Positions 35,939 to 46,418 are shown, numbered from the stretch's first letter. The stretch is DNA of 64,000 nucleotides from Paraglaciecola sp. T6c (GCF_000014225.1 NC_008228.1:3596001-3660000), one strand, 5' to 3'. Numbers and translations are program-made. The notes: generated by a model from the letters alone, not told the origin.

Positions 35939-37051
35939 ATGAACCGCTTTCGCCAACAAGATAATTTGTTAGGACAATCCAATAGTTTCCTCGAAGTGTT
36001 AGAGCAAATATCGCAAATTGCGCCGCTGAATAAACCTGTATTGATTATCGGCGAACGAGGCACAGGTAAAGAAGGTGTAGCCGCCCGATTGCACTTTCTG
36101 TCTAAACGCTGGGACCAAACCTATTCAAAGCTCAACTGCGCAGCATTAAGTGAAAGTTTACTAGAGAGCGAACTTTTCGGTTACGAAGCAGGCGCATTTA
36201 CTGGCGCAGCTAAAAGAAGAGAAGGTCGATTTGAGGCGGCAGATAACGGTACCCTTTTTTTAGACGAGTTGGCGAACACGTCAGGGTTAATTCAAGAGAA
36301 ATTATTACGGGTTATCGAATACGGAGAATTTGAACGAGTAGGTGGTTCAAAGAGTGTAAAAGTAGATATACGCCTGATCGCAGCCACCAACGAAGACTTA
36401 CCAGGGCTTGCCCAAACAGGGGAGTTTAGAGCTGACCTTCTCGACAGACTAGCGTTTGATGTTATTACCCTGCCCCCACTTCGCGAACGTAAAGACGACA
36501 TTATGATGCTGGCTGAGCACTTTGCGATCAATATGGCGCGAGAGCTCGAAATGGAAGTATTCAGTGGTTTTACTGAAAAAGCTAAACGCACCTTGCTCGA
36601 ATATCAATGGCCAGGCAACATTCGAGAACTTAAAAACGTTGTTGAGCGCGCAGTATATCGCGCTAATAACCCTGATATTCCAGTGCACAATATTATACTC
36701 GACCCATTTGAGTCCATATATCGCCCTGCCACAAGAATGCGTACCGCCGATAGAATAAAAACCCCAGATGCAACAATACCAGATATTGCACCTACAACAA
36801 CGGCGCCCCAAGCGAATTCGGTTGATAACGAACTCAATTCTACCAGCTTGCACTCAAATAGCTTTCATTTCCCAGTTGATTTAAAAGAGCTTTCACAAGA
36901 CTTTGAAATTGATTTAATCAAGCAAGCCCTTGCTGATAGCCAATACAATCAAAAGAAAACCGCGGAGCGATTGTCTCTAACGTACCATCAATTACGCGGC
37001 TATCTAAAGAAATACAATTTGCTTGATACGCCCCCAGAAGACAGAGAATAA
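35939..37051 (+). CDS. pspF: PspF, sigma-54-dependent activator of the psp operon
   Basis: A 370-residue AAA+ activator without a sensory N-terminal domain, as in PspF. It has Walker A GERGTGKEGVAARL, the sigma-54 loop GAFTGA, Walker B GTLFLDEL and a C-terminal Fis-type helix-turn-helix (QYNQKKTAERLSLTYHQL). The ATG at 35939 has GAGG upstream; a TTG at 35927 is also in frame. It is divergent to pspA, with 5 bp before sapA, so pspF and sapABCDF may share a transcript. Confidence 0.95.
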   Translation: MNRFRQQDNLLGQSNSFLEVLEQISQIAPLNKPVLIIGERGTGKEGVAARLHFLSKRWDQTYSKLNCAALSESLLESELFGYEAGAFTGAAKRREGRFEAADNGTLFLDELANTSGLIQEKLLRVIEYGEFERVGGSKSVKVDIRLIAATNEDLPGLAQTGEFRADLLDRLAFDVITLPPLRERKDDIMMLAEHFAINMARELEMEVFSGFTEKAKRTLLEYQWPGNIRELKNVVERAVYRANNPDIPVHNIILDPFESIYRPATRMRTADRIKTPDATIPDIAPTTTAPQANSVDNELNSTSLHSNSFHFPVDLKELSQDFEIDLIKQALADSQYNQKKTAERLSLTYHQLRGYLKKYNLLDTPPEDRE

Positions 37052-37056
37052 CAGTC

Positions 37057-38691
37057 ATGAATTATGCTTGGCTGCCCTCTTCCACCGTTATGTTTGTCAG
37101 CATGTTCGTGACAATATCATTGACGTTAATTGGCTGTAGTCCTGAGTCCAGCGAATACCAGCACCCCAATGGCATCATCTATTGTTCAGAAGGTAACCCG
37201 GTCAGCTTTAACCCTCAACTTGACACGTCGGGCACTACGGTTGACGTATCGTCTCATCAAATTTATGACCGTCTGCTTGATTTCGACTTGGTCACTGGGG
37301 AAATCATTTCTGGCCTTGCCAGCAGCTGGATGACCAGCGTTGATGGCTTGACCTATACCTTCCAACTGCGAAAAGATATTGCTTTTCACAGTACCGGTTA
37401 TTTCACCCCAACTCGTTCATTTGATGCTGATGATGTGGTATTTAGTTTTAATCGCTGGCGCGACAAGAACCACCCTTACCATGATGTATCAGGCGGGCGT
37501 TATCCGTATATCAATAGCGTTGGCTTGGGCGATCTTATCAGCGATATTAAACGCATAAACAGATACCGAGTCGAAATCACACTGGTGCGCCCTGAAAGCT
37601 CTTTTTTAGCCAATTTAGCCACCGATTTCTCAATTATATTATCCGCTGAATATGCTGAAAAACTTGCAGCTGCAGGCACACCAGATCTGATAGATACACA
37701 TCCTGTAGGCACAGGACCATTTAAATTTAATAGCTTTAGACAAGACAGGTACGTACGTTTTGATGCTCATCCTAAATATTGGCGCGAGCGCAGCACAACG
37801 CAACAACTCATTTTCGACATTACTCCTTCAAGTTCATTACGCTTGGCGAAGCTCATGACTGGCGAATGCGACTCTATGGCGTTCCCAACACACAGCCAGC
37901 TGGATATCATCCGTAAGCGAAAGGAATTAACACTCGATGAAAAACCAGGGTTAAATGTAGGTTTTTGGGCATTTAACACCACAAGGCCACCGTTTGATAA
38001 ACCAGAGGTACGCCGTGCACTGGCCATGGCGATTGATAAGAACGCGCTTATGGAAGCGATTTATTTTGGTAGTGCGATCCCTGCAACATCCATCATTCCT
38101 CCTTCTTCATGGGCCTTTCAACCGGATACCAGATCATCCACTTTTAATCCTTTAGCTGCAGCTAAATTATTACGTGAAAATGGTGTTGAGGAAGGCTTTA
38201 GTATGACTATTTGGGCAATGCCCGTTGAGCGTGCTTATAATCCTAACGCCATGAAAATGGCCGAATTAATGCAGCGCTACCTGCGAAATGTTGGTATTGA
38301 TGCAAATATTGTCAGCTACGAATGGTCAACTTTCCGAGCGAGGTTAAATCAAGGTTTGCATGATTCCGTGTTAATTGGCTGGTCTGCTGATAACGGCGAT
38401 CCCGATAATTTTTTCAGGCCGCTACTCACATGCTCAGCTATAGACTCAGGTACAAACCGCGCTCGTTGGTGCTCCAAGGAATACGACAAACTAATTGACC
38501 AGGCGCTCAATTACACCGCACAGGAAGACAGAGCATACTTTTATAGCAAAGCAATTGAACTGATTAATGAGCAAATGCCACTCATGCCTATTGCCCACGC
38601 ATTTCGCTATCAAGCGTACCGGGACAATGTAACTGGCATTGAAATAAACCCGTATGGCGGCATTCAGTTTAGAAACGTGAGTAAGCAATAA
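37057..38691 (+). CDS. sapA: SapA-like peptide ABC transporter substrate-binding lipoprotein
   Basis: A 544-residue SBP family 5 (DppA/OppA/SapA type) solute-binding protein. It has an N-terminal hydrophobic segment with a lipobox (LIGCS, about residue 27) and the family segments SFNPQLDTSGTT, LAFSLRKDIAFHS-like (YTFQLRKDIAFH), GTGPFKF and RRALAMAIDKNAL. SapA binds antimicrobial peptides or heme in other species. First gene of sapABCDF, whose order matches that of enterics. Confidence 0.93.
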   Translation: MNYAWLPSSTVMFVSMFVTISLTLIGCSPESSEYQHPNGIIYCSEGNPVSFNPQLDTSGTTVDVSSHQIYDRLLDFDLVTGEIISGLASSWMTSVDGLTYTFQLRKDIAFHSTGYFTPTRSFDADDVVFSFNRWRDKNHPYHDVSGGRYPYINSVGLGDLISDIKRINRYRVEITLVRPESSFLANLATDFSIILSAEYAEKLAAAGTPDLIDTHPVGTGPFKFNSFRQDRYVRFDAHPKYWRERSTTQQLIFDITPSSSLRLAKLMTGECDSMAFPTHSQLDIIRKRKELTLDEKPGLNVGFWAFNTTRPPFDKPEVRRALAMAIDKNALMEAIYFGSAIPATSIIPPSSWAFQPDTRSSTFNPLAAAKLLRENGVEEGFSMTIWAMPVERAYNPNAMKMAELMQRYLRNVGIDANIVSYEWSTFRARLNQGLHDSVLIGWSADNGDPDNFFRPLLTCSAIDSGTNRARWCSKEYDKLIDQALNYTAQEDRAYFYSKAIELINEQMPLMPIAHAFRYQAYRDNVTGIEINPYGGIQFRNVSKQ

Positions 38692-39722
38692 TGCTGAAGA
38701 TTATATTGCGTCACGTGAGCTTACTGATATTGACCTTATTTATTTTAAGCTTTTTCTCATTCTCTTTAGCGTATTTATTTCCGGGCGATCCCTTGGTGAA
38801 TTTAACCGGTATCCGCGATAGTTCTGAGCAAGGGTATGCTATTTTGGCTCAACAATACGCTATGCAAGACTCCTTCTTAAGCCAATATTGGCAGTACGTT
38901 AACCATCTATTTTCTGGAAACTGGGGGCTGAGTTTCAGCTCTGGCTTGCCGTTAGCAGAAGAAATCAGCCGCTCACTGGCAGCCAGCGTTGAACTTAGCG
39001 CATACGCACTGATTGTTTCTTTTGTTGTTGGATTACCCTTGGGCTTCCTTGCGGGCTTACGGCATCATAAATTGACCGACTTTGCCCTTTTGACCACCAG
39101 TGTAATCGGATACTCTATCCCCGTCTTTTGGGCAGCCTTAATTGCTATTTTAATTTTCTCGATTCAACTGGGCTGGTTCCCGCTTTCAGGCAGAATTAGT
39201 TTGCTTTACGATGTCCCCTACCAGACGGGATTCATTTTAATTGATATATTGTTAAGTGACTTACCCGACAAAGAATTTGCCTTTAAAGATGCACTTCGTC
39301 ATTTAGTCTTACCAAGTGTTTCGATCGCCATTGTGACCTGTACTATTGTCATGCGTATTACACGGCGCTCAGTAGTTGAGGTGATGAGCAGTGAGTACAT
39401 ACAAGCGGCTTATGCTCGTGGCTTAAGCCCGAGACAAGTTTTTTTGCGCCACGGAGTGAAAAATGCACTTATTCCGATTTTACCCTTATTGGTTATGCAA
39501 TTTACCACCTTGCTTACCAACGCTATGATTGTAGAAACCATATTCTCTTGGCCAGGTATTGGCAACGGACTCATTCAAGCTATTTACCAACGAGACTTTC
39601 CCGCTATCCGTGCTGGTATGTTAGCCGTATCTGCTTTGGTACTTACTTTTACCATTACGATAGATATGGTTATTCAAATATTTGACCCTGCGGGCAGAAG
39701 GCCAGAAAATGCCACGTCTTAA
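38691..39722 (+). CDS. sapB: SapB-like ABC transporter permease
   Basis: A 343-residue inner-membrane permease of the DppB/OppB type, six membrane segments, with the EAA-loop region YIQAAYARGLSPRQVFLRHG (about residues 237-256). The first base of its ATG is the last base of the sapA stop. It ends 14 bp into sapC, so the genes are coupled. Confidence 0.93.
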   Translation: MLKIILRHVSLLILTLFILSFFSFSLAYLFPGDPLVNLTGIRDSSEQGYAILAQQYAMQDSFLSQYWQYVNHLFSGNWGLSFSSGLPLAEEISRSLAASVELSAYALIVSFVVGLPLGFLAGLRHHKLTDFALLTTSVIGYSIPVFWAALIAILIFSIQLGWFPLSGRISLLYDVPYQTGFILIDILLSDLPDKEFAFKDALRHLVLPSVSIAIVTCTIVMRITRRSVVEVMSSEYIQAAYARGLSPRQVFLRHGVKNALIPILPLLVMQFTTLLTNAMIVETIFSWPGIGNGLIQAIYQRDFPAIRAGMLAVSALVLTFTITIDMVIQIFDPAGRRPENATS

Positions 39723-40602
39723 TTTATACCAAGAAGAGTATTACCCTTCTCCCATACAAAATACGTGGAAAGAATTTAAAGAGAATCATGCAGCCGTATT
39801 GAGCCTGTATTGCGTTGTTTTCTTTATTTTTATTATGATTTTCGGTCCGTTCTTGGCCCCATATGATCCATTGCAACAAAATATTGATTTGCTATTAGTG
39901 CCTCCCGCTTGGGATAACAACGGCGATATCAGTTACTTATTTGGTACCGACGGTCTAGGCCGAGATATGCTATCGCGTATCATTTATGGCTGCAGAATGA
40001 CGTTTGGTATTAGCTTAGTGTTGGTAATCATTTCAATGCTGATAGGCGTTGCGCTAGGCGCCATGGCTGGTATGAGTAAAGGATTGCGCTCCAGCGTGGT
40101 AAACCACCTACTTGATTCAATCATGGCTATCCCTACTTTACTCATTGCCATTATCATTATTGCCATTGTCGGCACGGGTCTTGTGAATAGCATGTGGGCT
40201 ATCTCACTCGCGCTTATTCCACAGTTTATTCACCAAACCCGAGACATAGTGCGCCAAAAAATGAAGAAAGAATATGTACTGGCCGCCCAGCTCGATGGAG
40301 CGGGCAAGGTACACATATTTTTCAATTCAATATTGCCCAACATGGCTGAAATGCTAGTAGTGCAAGTGACCCTTTCATTGTCTGTTGCGATATTGGATAT
40401 CAGCGCATTAGGCTTTTTAAATTTAGGTGCGCAAGCCCCTTCTCCCGAGCTTGGCGCGTTATTATCTGAAGGGTTAACCACAGCTTACGTTGCCCCATGG
40501 AACATTGCTATTCCAGGGGGAGCAATATTCTTTATGATGATGTCAATTAACTTAGTGGGTGACGGTTTACGCTCAGCTTTACGCTATAGGTTGTTACGCT
40601 AA
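39709..40602 (+). CDS. sapC: SapC-like ABC transporter permease
   Basis: A 297-residue permease of the DppC/OppC type from the ATG at 39709 (MPRLNLYQEEYYPSP). It has six membrane segments and the EAA-loop YVLAAQLDGAGKVHIFFNSILPN (about 194-216). The in-frame TTG at 39682 is less likely. It overlaps the end of sapB by 14 bp and its stop touches the sapD start. Confidence 0.92.
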   Translation: MPRLNLYQEEYYPSPIQNTWKEFKENHAAVLSLYCVVFFIFIMIFGPFLAPYDPLQQNIDLLLVPPAWDNNGDISYLFGTDGLGRDMLSRIIYGCRMTFGISLVLVIISMLIGVALGAMAGMSKGLRSSVVNHLLDSIMAIPTLLIAIIIIAIVGTGLVNSMWAISLALIPQFIHQTRDIVRQKMKKEYVLAAQLDGAGKVHIFFNSILPNMAEMLVVQVTLSLSVAILDISALGFLNLGAQAPSPELGALLSEGLTTAYVAPWNIAIPGGAIFFMMMSINLVGDGLRSALRYRLLR

Positions 40603-41597
40603 TGAGCCTATTGGATATTAAGAATCTCACCCTGGAAATTGACTCTCAAAGTGGCTGGATAAAAGCCCTCGACAAAATTAATCTTGTCATTAACGAAGGG
40701 CAGATCCACGCCTTAGTAGGCGAATCAGGCTCAGGGAAAAGCATCATTGTTAAAGCGATTGTGGGCGCCATTTCGGATCGTTGGCGTATTACTGCTGACA
40801 GAATGACGTGGCGCGGCCAGGACTTACTAAAAATGTCAGTACGCGAGCGGCGTAAAATTATCCGCTCGGATATTTCGGTTATTTTTCAGAACCCTAAAAG
40901 CTCGCTTGATCCCATAGTGACCTTAGGGGACCAGTTAAAAGAAGTTATATTAGCCACCCGTTTAGAAAAAGGCATGTTTTGGAACCGCGCAAAAGCCCGT
41001 AAGAAATATGCCTCTGAGCTACTCCATCGCGTGGGGATTAAAGATCATGAGGTGTATATGCGCAGCCTACCTCACCAAATCCCTAATGACGTTTGTCAGA
41101 AATTTATGATTGCCATGGCACTTGCTTCACAGCCTAAATTGGTGATTGCAGATGATCCTACCCGTGGCATGGAAATAACGGATAAAAGCCAAATCTTGAA
41201 GTTGCTAAGTCGGGTGAATAAGGTACGCAAACTAAGCATTCTCTTTGTGAGCCACGACTTATTGGCCATCTCCAGTATGGCTGACCATATGACGGTACTT
41301 TATTGTGGACAGACGGTGGAAAGCGGACGCATGTCGCAGTTACGTAAGCGTGCTTTGCACCCTTACACAAAAGCTCTGTTAGAAAGCGCCCCTAGTTTTC
41401 GCACGGACTTAGCGCCTAAGTCGCCCCTGAGCTCATTAGGAGGAACAATTCCCTCATTTCAACATTTACCTATTGGCTGTCGTTTAGGGCCGCGCTGTCC
41501 TAGGGCTCGCAGAGAATGCGTGAAAGTGCCAGAAGTGCGGCGCATTCATGAACATACTTACAGCTGTCATTTTCCTTTGCATCGAGACCAGAAGTGA
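40602..41597 (+). CDS. sapD: SapD-like ABC transporter ATP-binding protein
   Basis: A 331-residue ATPase of the DppD/OppD type. Walker A GESGSGKS is at residues 40-47, the Q-loop is FQNPKSSLDP and the C-terminal cysteine-containing oligopeptide-transporter region (CRLGPRCPRARREC) is present. The signature LSGGQ is replaced by PHQIPNDVCQK (157-167), and Walker B is LVIADDP, with Asp185 where the catalytic Glu is expected. E. coli SapD also has an unusual signature, so one ATP site of the SapDF pair is probably degenerate. Confidence 0.92.
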   Translation: MSLLDIKNLTLEIDSQSGWIKALDKINLVINEGQIHALVGESGSGKSIIVKAIVGAISDRWRITADRMTWRGQDLLKMSVRERRKIIRSDISVIFQNPKSSLDPIVTLGDQLKEVILATRLEKGMFWNRAKARKKYASELLHRVGIKDHEVYMRSLPHQIPNDVCQKFMIAMALASQPKLVIADDPTRGMEITDKSQILKLLSRVNKVRKLSILFVSHDLLAISSMADHMTVLYCGQTVESGRMSQLRKRALHPYTKALLESAPSFRTDLAPKSPLSSLGGTIPSFQHLPIGCRLGPRCPRARRECVKVPEVRRIHEHTYSCHFPLHRDQK

Positions 41598-42379
41598 ACA
41601 ACTTACTTTCAGTTGAAAATTTAACCTTTGAGAACTGTCACGGCAAACGATGGCAGAAAAAGGGAGCTAAATTTACGCTAGGCCCGGTTAATTTCAGCAT
41701 TCAAGCGGGAGAGACCTTGGCTATTGTGGGGGCTAATGGCTCAGGCAAGTCCCTGCTTGCTAAATTATTAGTAGGCCTCGAGCAACCTGATAGCGGCTCT
41801 ATCTATCTGAATGAGAAAAAATTAGAGCAATATGACAACAAGCATCGTGTGCTGAATATTCGCATGGTGTTTCAAAACAGCAATGAATCACTTAACCCAG
41901 GTATTACTTTAGGCTCCATCTTGGAAGAGCCTTTAAAGCTAAATACAAATCTAGGTGCGCAAGCGCGAGTCGCTAAAGTAGAACAAACATTAAGACAAGT
42001 AGGATTGCTGTCTGAACATCGATTTTTTTACCGCCATATGCTCTCTGATGGGCAGCGGCAGCGTGTTGCGTTAGCAAGGGCGATCATTCTCAATCCTCAA
42101 GTGATCGTGGCTGACGAGCCGTTTGCGGCACTTGATCCCTCGGTGCGCTCTCAAACTGTCAATCTGTTACTGGAGCTGCAACGAGAGCTGGGCCTTGGCT
42201 TTATTTTTATCTCTCATAATTTAGGCATAGTGCGCCACATAAGTGACAAAATGCTAGTAATGAAACAAGGTAAGGTCGTTGAGTCAGGTAAAACGGAAGT
42301 CATTTTTCATTGGCCTAAAGATGACTACACAAAAAAATTGGTTCACGCCCATCAAGCCCTTATTGATGGCCAAAGCTAA
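41594..42379 (+). CDS. sapF: SapF-like ABC transporter ATP-binding protein
   Basis: A 261-residue ATPase starting with GTG at 41594, overlapping sapD by 4 bp (GTGA). Walker A GANGSGKS (about residues 50-57), signature LSDGQRQR and Walker B VIVADEPF with catalytic Glu are canonical, unlike in SapD. It completes the sapABCDF importer. A terminator follows at 42416-42454. Confidence 0.93.
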   Translation: MNNLLSVENLTFENCHGKRWQKKGAKFTLGPVNFSIQAGETLAIVGANGSGKSLLAKLLVGLEQPDSGSIYLNEKKLEQYDNKHRVLNIRMVFQNSNESLNPGITLGSILEEPLKLNTNLGAQARVAKVEQTLRQVGLLSEHRFFYRHMLSDGQRQRVALARAIILNPQVIVADEPFAALDPSVRSQTVNLLLELQRELGLGFIFISHNLGIVRHISDKMLVMKQGKVVESGKTEVIFHWPKDDYTKKLVHAHQALIDGQS

Positions 42380-42415
42380 TCCTCATTCCACCAAGGTCGA
42401 AAAACGATATCCAAT

Positions 42416-42454
42416 AAAAAAGGGCTTAGCAGTGTATGTTGCTAAGCCCTTTTT
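42416..42454. terminator. Bidirectional terminator between sapF and oadB
   Basis: A-run, 11-bp stem AGGGCTTAGCA / TGCTAAGCCCT, 8-nt loop, then TTTT. It lies between the convergent sap and oad operons and can end both. Confidence 0.93.
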
Positions 42455-42481
42455 AGTGGTGTGTGCAGTTTTGTAGCGGGG

Positions 42482-43612
42482 TTATCCCACCAGTGCTAAT
42501 AAGATACCTGCAGCCACTGCCGAGCCAAGTACACCGGCCACGTTCGGGCCCATAGCATGCATCAGCAAGAAATTATGCGGGTTAGTTTCAAGACCTACTT
42601 TATTGACGACTCGCGCGGCCATGGGCACAGCAGATACGCCAGCAGCGCCAATCAATGGATTAATTTTCTCGCTGGAAAGTTTACCCAAGGCTTTAGCCAT
42701 CAAAATACCTGCAGCAGTACCAATTGAAAATGCTATTGCTCCTAAGCCCAAAATACCCAAGGTTTCGATGGTCAAAAATTTATCTGCTGATAGTTTAGAG
42801 CCAACCGCTAAACCAAGAAATATCGTGACGATATTAATCAATTCGTTCTGAGCAGTATTGCTTAAACGGTCAACCACCCCCGACTCTTTCATCAAATTAC
42901 CAAGGCAGAACATTCCAACTAATGGGGTTGCCGAAGGTAAGAACAAAATCGTCGCCAATAAAACCGCTAAAGGGAAGATGATTTTCTCACGCTTGGAGAC
43001 CACTCTCAGTTGTGCCATCTTGATGTTACGTTCGTCTTCAGTGGTCAATAGGCGCATTATTGGTGGCTGAATAATAGGCACCAACGCCATGTATGAATAT
43101 GCCGCAACGGCAATGGCACCTAATAATTCCGGCGCTAATTTCGAGGCTAAAAATATTGCAGTTGGTCCATCAGCTCCGCCGATGATGGCAATTGCCGAAG
43201 CATCTTTTAAAGTAAATTCAAACCCCGGAACCAAATTCAATGCAATCGCGCCAAACAAAGTACCAAAAATACCAAACTGAGCGGCTGCACCCAGCAGCAG
43301 CATTCTCGGGTTAGCGATTAAGGCGCTGAAATCGGTCATAGCGCCCACCCCCATAAATATGAGTAGTGGGAACACCCCAGTTTCGATCCCTACATAATAG
43401 ATGTAGTAAAGCAGACCGCCCGGATCGCTAAACCCTGCCAATGGAATATTGGTTAAAATGGCACCAAAACCAATGGGCACGAGTAGTAAGGGCTCGAACT
43501 TCTTTACGATCGCCAAAAATAGCAACAAACACCCAACAGCCATCATGACAATCTGACCAATTTCGAAATGGGCTAACGACGTGCTTTGCCAAAGTAAGGT
43601 TAATTTATCCAT
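42482..43612 (-). CDS. oadB: Oxaloacetate decarboxylase beta subunit
   Basis: OadB is the membrane subunit that decarboxylates carboxybiotin and pumps sodium ions out. The 376-residue product has about nine membrane segments and the conserved regions [18 protein letters not shown] (about residues 142-159, with the Asp of the Na+ site) and [14 protein letters not shown] (about 322-335). Length is below the 433 residues of Klebsiella OadB but fits the marine form. It lies 9 bp after oadA. Confidence 0.95.
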   Translation of the reverse strand: MDKLTLLWQSTSLAHFEIGQIVMMAVGCLLLFLAIVKKFEPLLLVPIGFGAILTNIPLAGFSDPGGLLYYIYYVGIETGVFPLLIFMGVGAMTDFSALIANPRMLLLGAAAQFGIFGTLFGAIALNLVPGFEFTLKDASAIAIIGGADGPTAIFLASKLAPELLGAIAVAAYSYMALVPIIQPPIMRLLTTEDERNIKMAQLRVVSKREKIIFPLAVLLATILFLPSATPLVGMFCLGNLMKESGVVDRLSNTAQNELINIVTIFLGLAVGSKLSADKFLTIETLGILGLGAIAFSIGTAAGILMAKALGKLSSEKINPLIGAAGVSAVPMAARVVNKVGLETNPHNFLLMHAMGPNVAGVLGSAVAAGILLALVG

Positions 43613-43621
43613 AAATAATCC

Positions 43622-45412
43622 CTACGCCAACGTCAGCATCGTTTGGCCAGACTGCACTGCATCACCTTCTTTAACCAATATATCTTGGATGGTACCTGAA
43701 GCGGTGGAGCGAATTTCGGTTTCCATTTTCATCGCTTCCATGATGACAATTACATCGCCTTCGCTGATTGAATCACCTGAGCGCACGAGCAACTTGAAAA
43801 CATTACCCGCTAGCGGTGCTACAACATCTTCACCTGCAGCGGATACCGGGGCAGATGTAGCTGGTGCACTATTTTGAGGGGCTGTGCCTGCTACCTGAAT
43901 ATCTGTCAGCTCCCCGCCTTGGGCCACTTCAACAGCGTAGACTTTTCCATCAACTCTTACAGAGTAGGATTCTGTGGCTTTACTTGGTGTCGCACTCACC
44001 GCTGCGCTAGCGTCAATATTGTCAGCGGTGGGCACGGGCTCAAATGCATCGGGATTATGGCGATTCTTCAAAAATTTCAAGCCAATCTGTGGGAATAGCG
44101 CATAAGTGAGTACATCGTCTATCGCATTCTCAGCGAGCGTAATCCCTTGCTCTTTCGCTTGATTGAGTAAATCTTGCTCTAAGGTGTCTAATTCATCATC
44201 CAATAAATCAGCTGGTCGGCAGTTTATTGCTTCTTTGCCATCCAATACACGTGCTTGTAGCTCAGCATTCACTGGTGCGGCGGTGGCGCCATACTCGCCT
44301 TTTAATACACCAGCCGTTTCTTTGGTAATACTTTTATAACGCTCGCCGGTTAGCACGTTAAGTACAGACTGAGTACCGACGATTTGAGAGGTGGGAGTGA
44401 CAAGCGGAATAAAACCGAGGTCTTCACGCACCCGAGGAATTTCCTTAAGGACTTCATCTAATTTGTCCTGAGCGCCTTGCTCAACTAGCTGCGATTCCAT
44501 GTTAGTCAACATGCCGCCGGGCACTTGAGCTAATAGGATACGTGCATCTACCCCTTTCAAACTGCCTTCGAATTTAGCGTACTTTTTACGAACGTCTCGA
44601 AAGTAAGCTGCTATTTCAGCCAGTAAGGGCAAATCAAGGCCTGTGTCTCTTGGTGTATCTTCAACAATCGCCACCATGGTTTCTGTCGCACTATGGCCAT
44701 AGGTCATACTCATAGACGAGATTGACGTATCCAGCATGTCGATCCCTGCGTCAATCGCCTTCTGATAGGTTGCTGTGCTTAAACCGGTAGTAGCATGACA
44801 CTGCATGGCGATAGGCACGCTCACGGTCTCTTTGAGGCGCGTAATAAGCTCTTCACATACATACGGCTTAAGCAAACCGGCCATATCTTTTATACAGATA
44901 GAATGTACACCCAAATCCTCTAACTGCTTTGCCATATCAAGCCACAGCGGCAATGAGTGCACGGGACTTACAGTGTATGAAATGGTGCCTTGGGCATGTG
45001 CCCCTACTTTGATTGCTGCACTAAGAGCCGTTTTGAGGTTACGAATGTCATTCATTGCGTCAAAAATACGAAAAACATCTACACCACTGGTGTGAGCTCG
45101 CTCAACGAACTTTTCGACCACATCATCAGCATAATGTCGATAACCTAACAAGTTTTGTCCGCGTAAAAGCATTTGTTGCTTGGTGTTTGGCATGGCCTTT
45201 TTAAGCAAACGAATACGCTCCCATGGATCCTCGCCCAAGTAACGAATGCAGGAATCAAATGTTGCGCCGCCCCATGTTTCTAAAGACCAGTATCCGACCT
45301 GATCAAGCTTTGCCGCAATGGGCAGCATATCTTCAATTCGCATTCGCGTAGCAAGTAATGATTGGTGTGCGTCACGCAGCACTACATCCGTGATGGCTAG
45401 AGGTTTTGACAT
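43622..45412 (-). CDS. oadA: Oxaloacetate decarboxylase alpha subunit (biotin-containing)
   Basis: OadA transfers the carboxyl group of oxaloacetate to biotin. The 596-residue product has the N-terminal carboxyltransferase TIM barrel ([11 protein letters not shown] at 13-23, metal ligands in the DMAGLL and [10 protein letters not shown] segments), a conserved linker domain and a C-terminal biotinyl domain with the EAMKMETE motif near residue 560, whose Lys is biotinylated. A proline/alanine/serine-rich linker joins them. It is in oadG-oadA-oadB order. Confidence 0.97.
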   Translation of the reverse strand: MSKPLAITDVVLRDAHQSLLATRMRIEDMLPIAAKLDQVGYWSLETWGGATFDSCIRYLGEDPWERIRLLKKAMPNTKQQMLLRGQNLLGYRHYADDVVEKFVERAHTSGVDVFRIFDAMNDIRNLKTALSAAIKVGAHAQGTISYTVSPVHSLPLWLDMAKQLEDLGVHSICIKDMAGLLKPYVCEELITRLKETVSVPIAMQCHATTGLSTATYQKAIDAGIDMLDTSISSMSMTYGHSATETMVAIVEDTPRDTGLDLPLLAEIAAYFRDVRKKYAKFEGSLKGVDARILLAQVPGGMLTNMESQLVEQGAQDKLDEVLKEIPRVREDLGFIPLVTPTSQIVGTQSVLNVLTGERYKSITKETAGVLKGEYGATAAPVNAELQARVLDGKEAINCRPADLLDDELDTLEQDLLNQAKEQGITLAENAIDDVLTYALFPQIGLKFLKNRHNPDAFEPVPTADNIDASAAVSATPSKATESYSVRVDGKVYAVEVAQGGELTDIQVAGTAPQNSAPATSAPVSAAGEDVVAPLAGNVFKLLVRSGDSISEGDVIVIMEAMKMETEIRSTASGTIQDILVKEGDAVQSGQTMLTLA

Positions 45413-45442
45413 CTTGGGTTCCTATTAAACAATAAGTAAAAA

Positions 45443-45706
45443 TTAACGTTGGCGACGGTACTGATCAACAGCGGCGGTAATAGCCGCAACCACGGGCGCG
45501 GAAACGCCTGACTGATTAGCTGCGGGCGTTGCGCGGTTGCGAGTCTGGTTGAGGACGGACAATTCTTCTTCGGGAAATTTAGCACACACCCATGCAATCA
45601 AATTAACAGCGCCAATTAATAAGGTCAGAAATAGAAAAACCACTGACATCCCCACTAAGAGGAGCATTCCAGCTTCAAGTAATAACGACATTACATCAGG
45701 TTGCAT
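45443..45706 (-). CDS. oadG: Oxaloacetate decarboxylase gamma subunit
   Basis: An 87-residue OadG: one N-terminal membrane helix (about 14-38, LLLVGMSVVFLFLTLLIGAVNLI) and a hydrophilic tail. The tail ends VAAITAAVDQYRRQR, the family's typical assembly/Zn-binding end region. The start is the ATG at 45706; a longer frame to 45772 lacks support. It stabilises the OadA/OadB complex. It heads the operon, 30 bp before oadA. Confidence 0.92.
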   Translation of the reverse strand: MQPDVMSLLLEAGMLLLVGMSVVFLFLTLLIGAVNLIAWVCAKFPEEELSVLNQTRNRATPAANQSGVSAPVVAAITAAVDQYRRQR

Positions 45707-45983
45707 AGTTAGTATTTCTCCGGTAACTGACAAAACGACCCGATAAGTACCATGTGCACTGAAATAACACAACTTTTAAGGCGGTTTAAAAAGGAATAAA
45801 AAATAAGGAATAATTCACTTTTCTTGCATGAATACCCAATAAATAGCTATTACACCTGCCTACTCTACATGTTGTAGAGAAAGATCAGGCTAACATTGTC
45901 TAGTAGTAGATGATAAGCAGCGCGTCAAAATCGTGAGGAAGCGCTAAAAACGAGTGTGATAAATGGGAGAGCGAAATTCTGAG
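45707..45983. other. Upstream region of oadGAB
   Basis: About 280 bp with no gene between oadG and the tRNA-Arg terminator. It should hold the oad promoter. No operator was recognised. Confidence 0.4.
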
Positions 45984-46017
45984 CAAAAAAAAACCCACTG
46001 AAATCAGTGGGTTTTTA
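45984..46017 (-). terminator. Terminator of the tRNA-Ser/tRNA-Arg transcript
   Basis: Read on the minus strand, AAAAACCCACTG-ATTT-CAGTGGG is followed by nine T. It lies just after the 3' end of the second tRNA-Arg. Confidence 0.93.
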
Positions 46018-46020
46018 ATG

Positions 46021-46097
46021 TGGTGCGCATGGAAGGATTCGAACCTCCGACCACCTGGTTCGTAGCCAGGTACTCTATCCAGCTGAGCTACATGCGC
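46021..46097 (-). tRNA. tRNA-Arg(ACG)
   Basis: 77-nt cloverleaf with encoded CCA: acceptor GCGCATG/CATGCGC, D-arm TAGCTCAGCTGGATAGAG, anticodon loop CTACGAA (anticodon ACG) and TΨC arm GGAGGTTCGAATCCTTC. Differs from the copy at 46145 by one base, in the variable region. Confidence 0.97.
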
Positions 46098-46144
46098 AAA
46101 AACAGGACAATTTAATATCAGACTATTTATATTAAACTTAATAA

Positions 46145-46221
46145 TGGTGCGCATGGAAGGATTCGAACCTCCGACCGCCTGGTTCGTAGCCAGGTACTCT
46201 ATCCAGCTGAGCTACATGCGC
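46145..46221 (-). tRNA. tRNA-Arg(ACG), second copy
   Basis: 77-nt cloverleaf with encoded CCA and anticodon ACG, tandem with the copy at 46021. The 47-bp spacer is not itself a repeat. Part of the alaS-csrA-tRNA-Ser-tRNA-Arg region typical of gammaproteobacteria. Confidence 0.97.
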
Positions 46222-46327
46222 AAAATCGTTATCGAATAAAACATATTAGGCACTCTACCTTGTTTTACTCAAGCTTACTTCCTTTAGTCTAAGCTTCTTA
46301 GCAATCTAATGATTACCGTTTAAGTTA

Positions 46328-46418
46328 TGGCGGAGAGGGAGGGATTCGAACCCTCGATACGAGTAATACGTATGGTTCCTTAGCAGGGAACTGGTTTCAG
46401 CCACTCACCCACCTCTCC
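46328..46418 (-). tRNA. tRNA-Ser(GCT)
   Basis: 91-nt class II tRNA with encoded CCA: acceptor GGAGAGG/CCTCTCC, anticodon loop CTGCTAA (anticodon GCT), and a long variable arm (CCATACGTATTACTCGTAT region). First tRNA of the operon, followed by the two tRNA-Arg. Confidence 0.97.
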
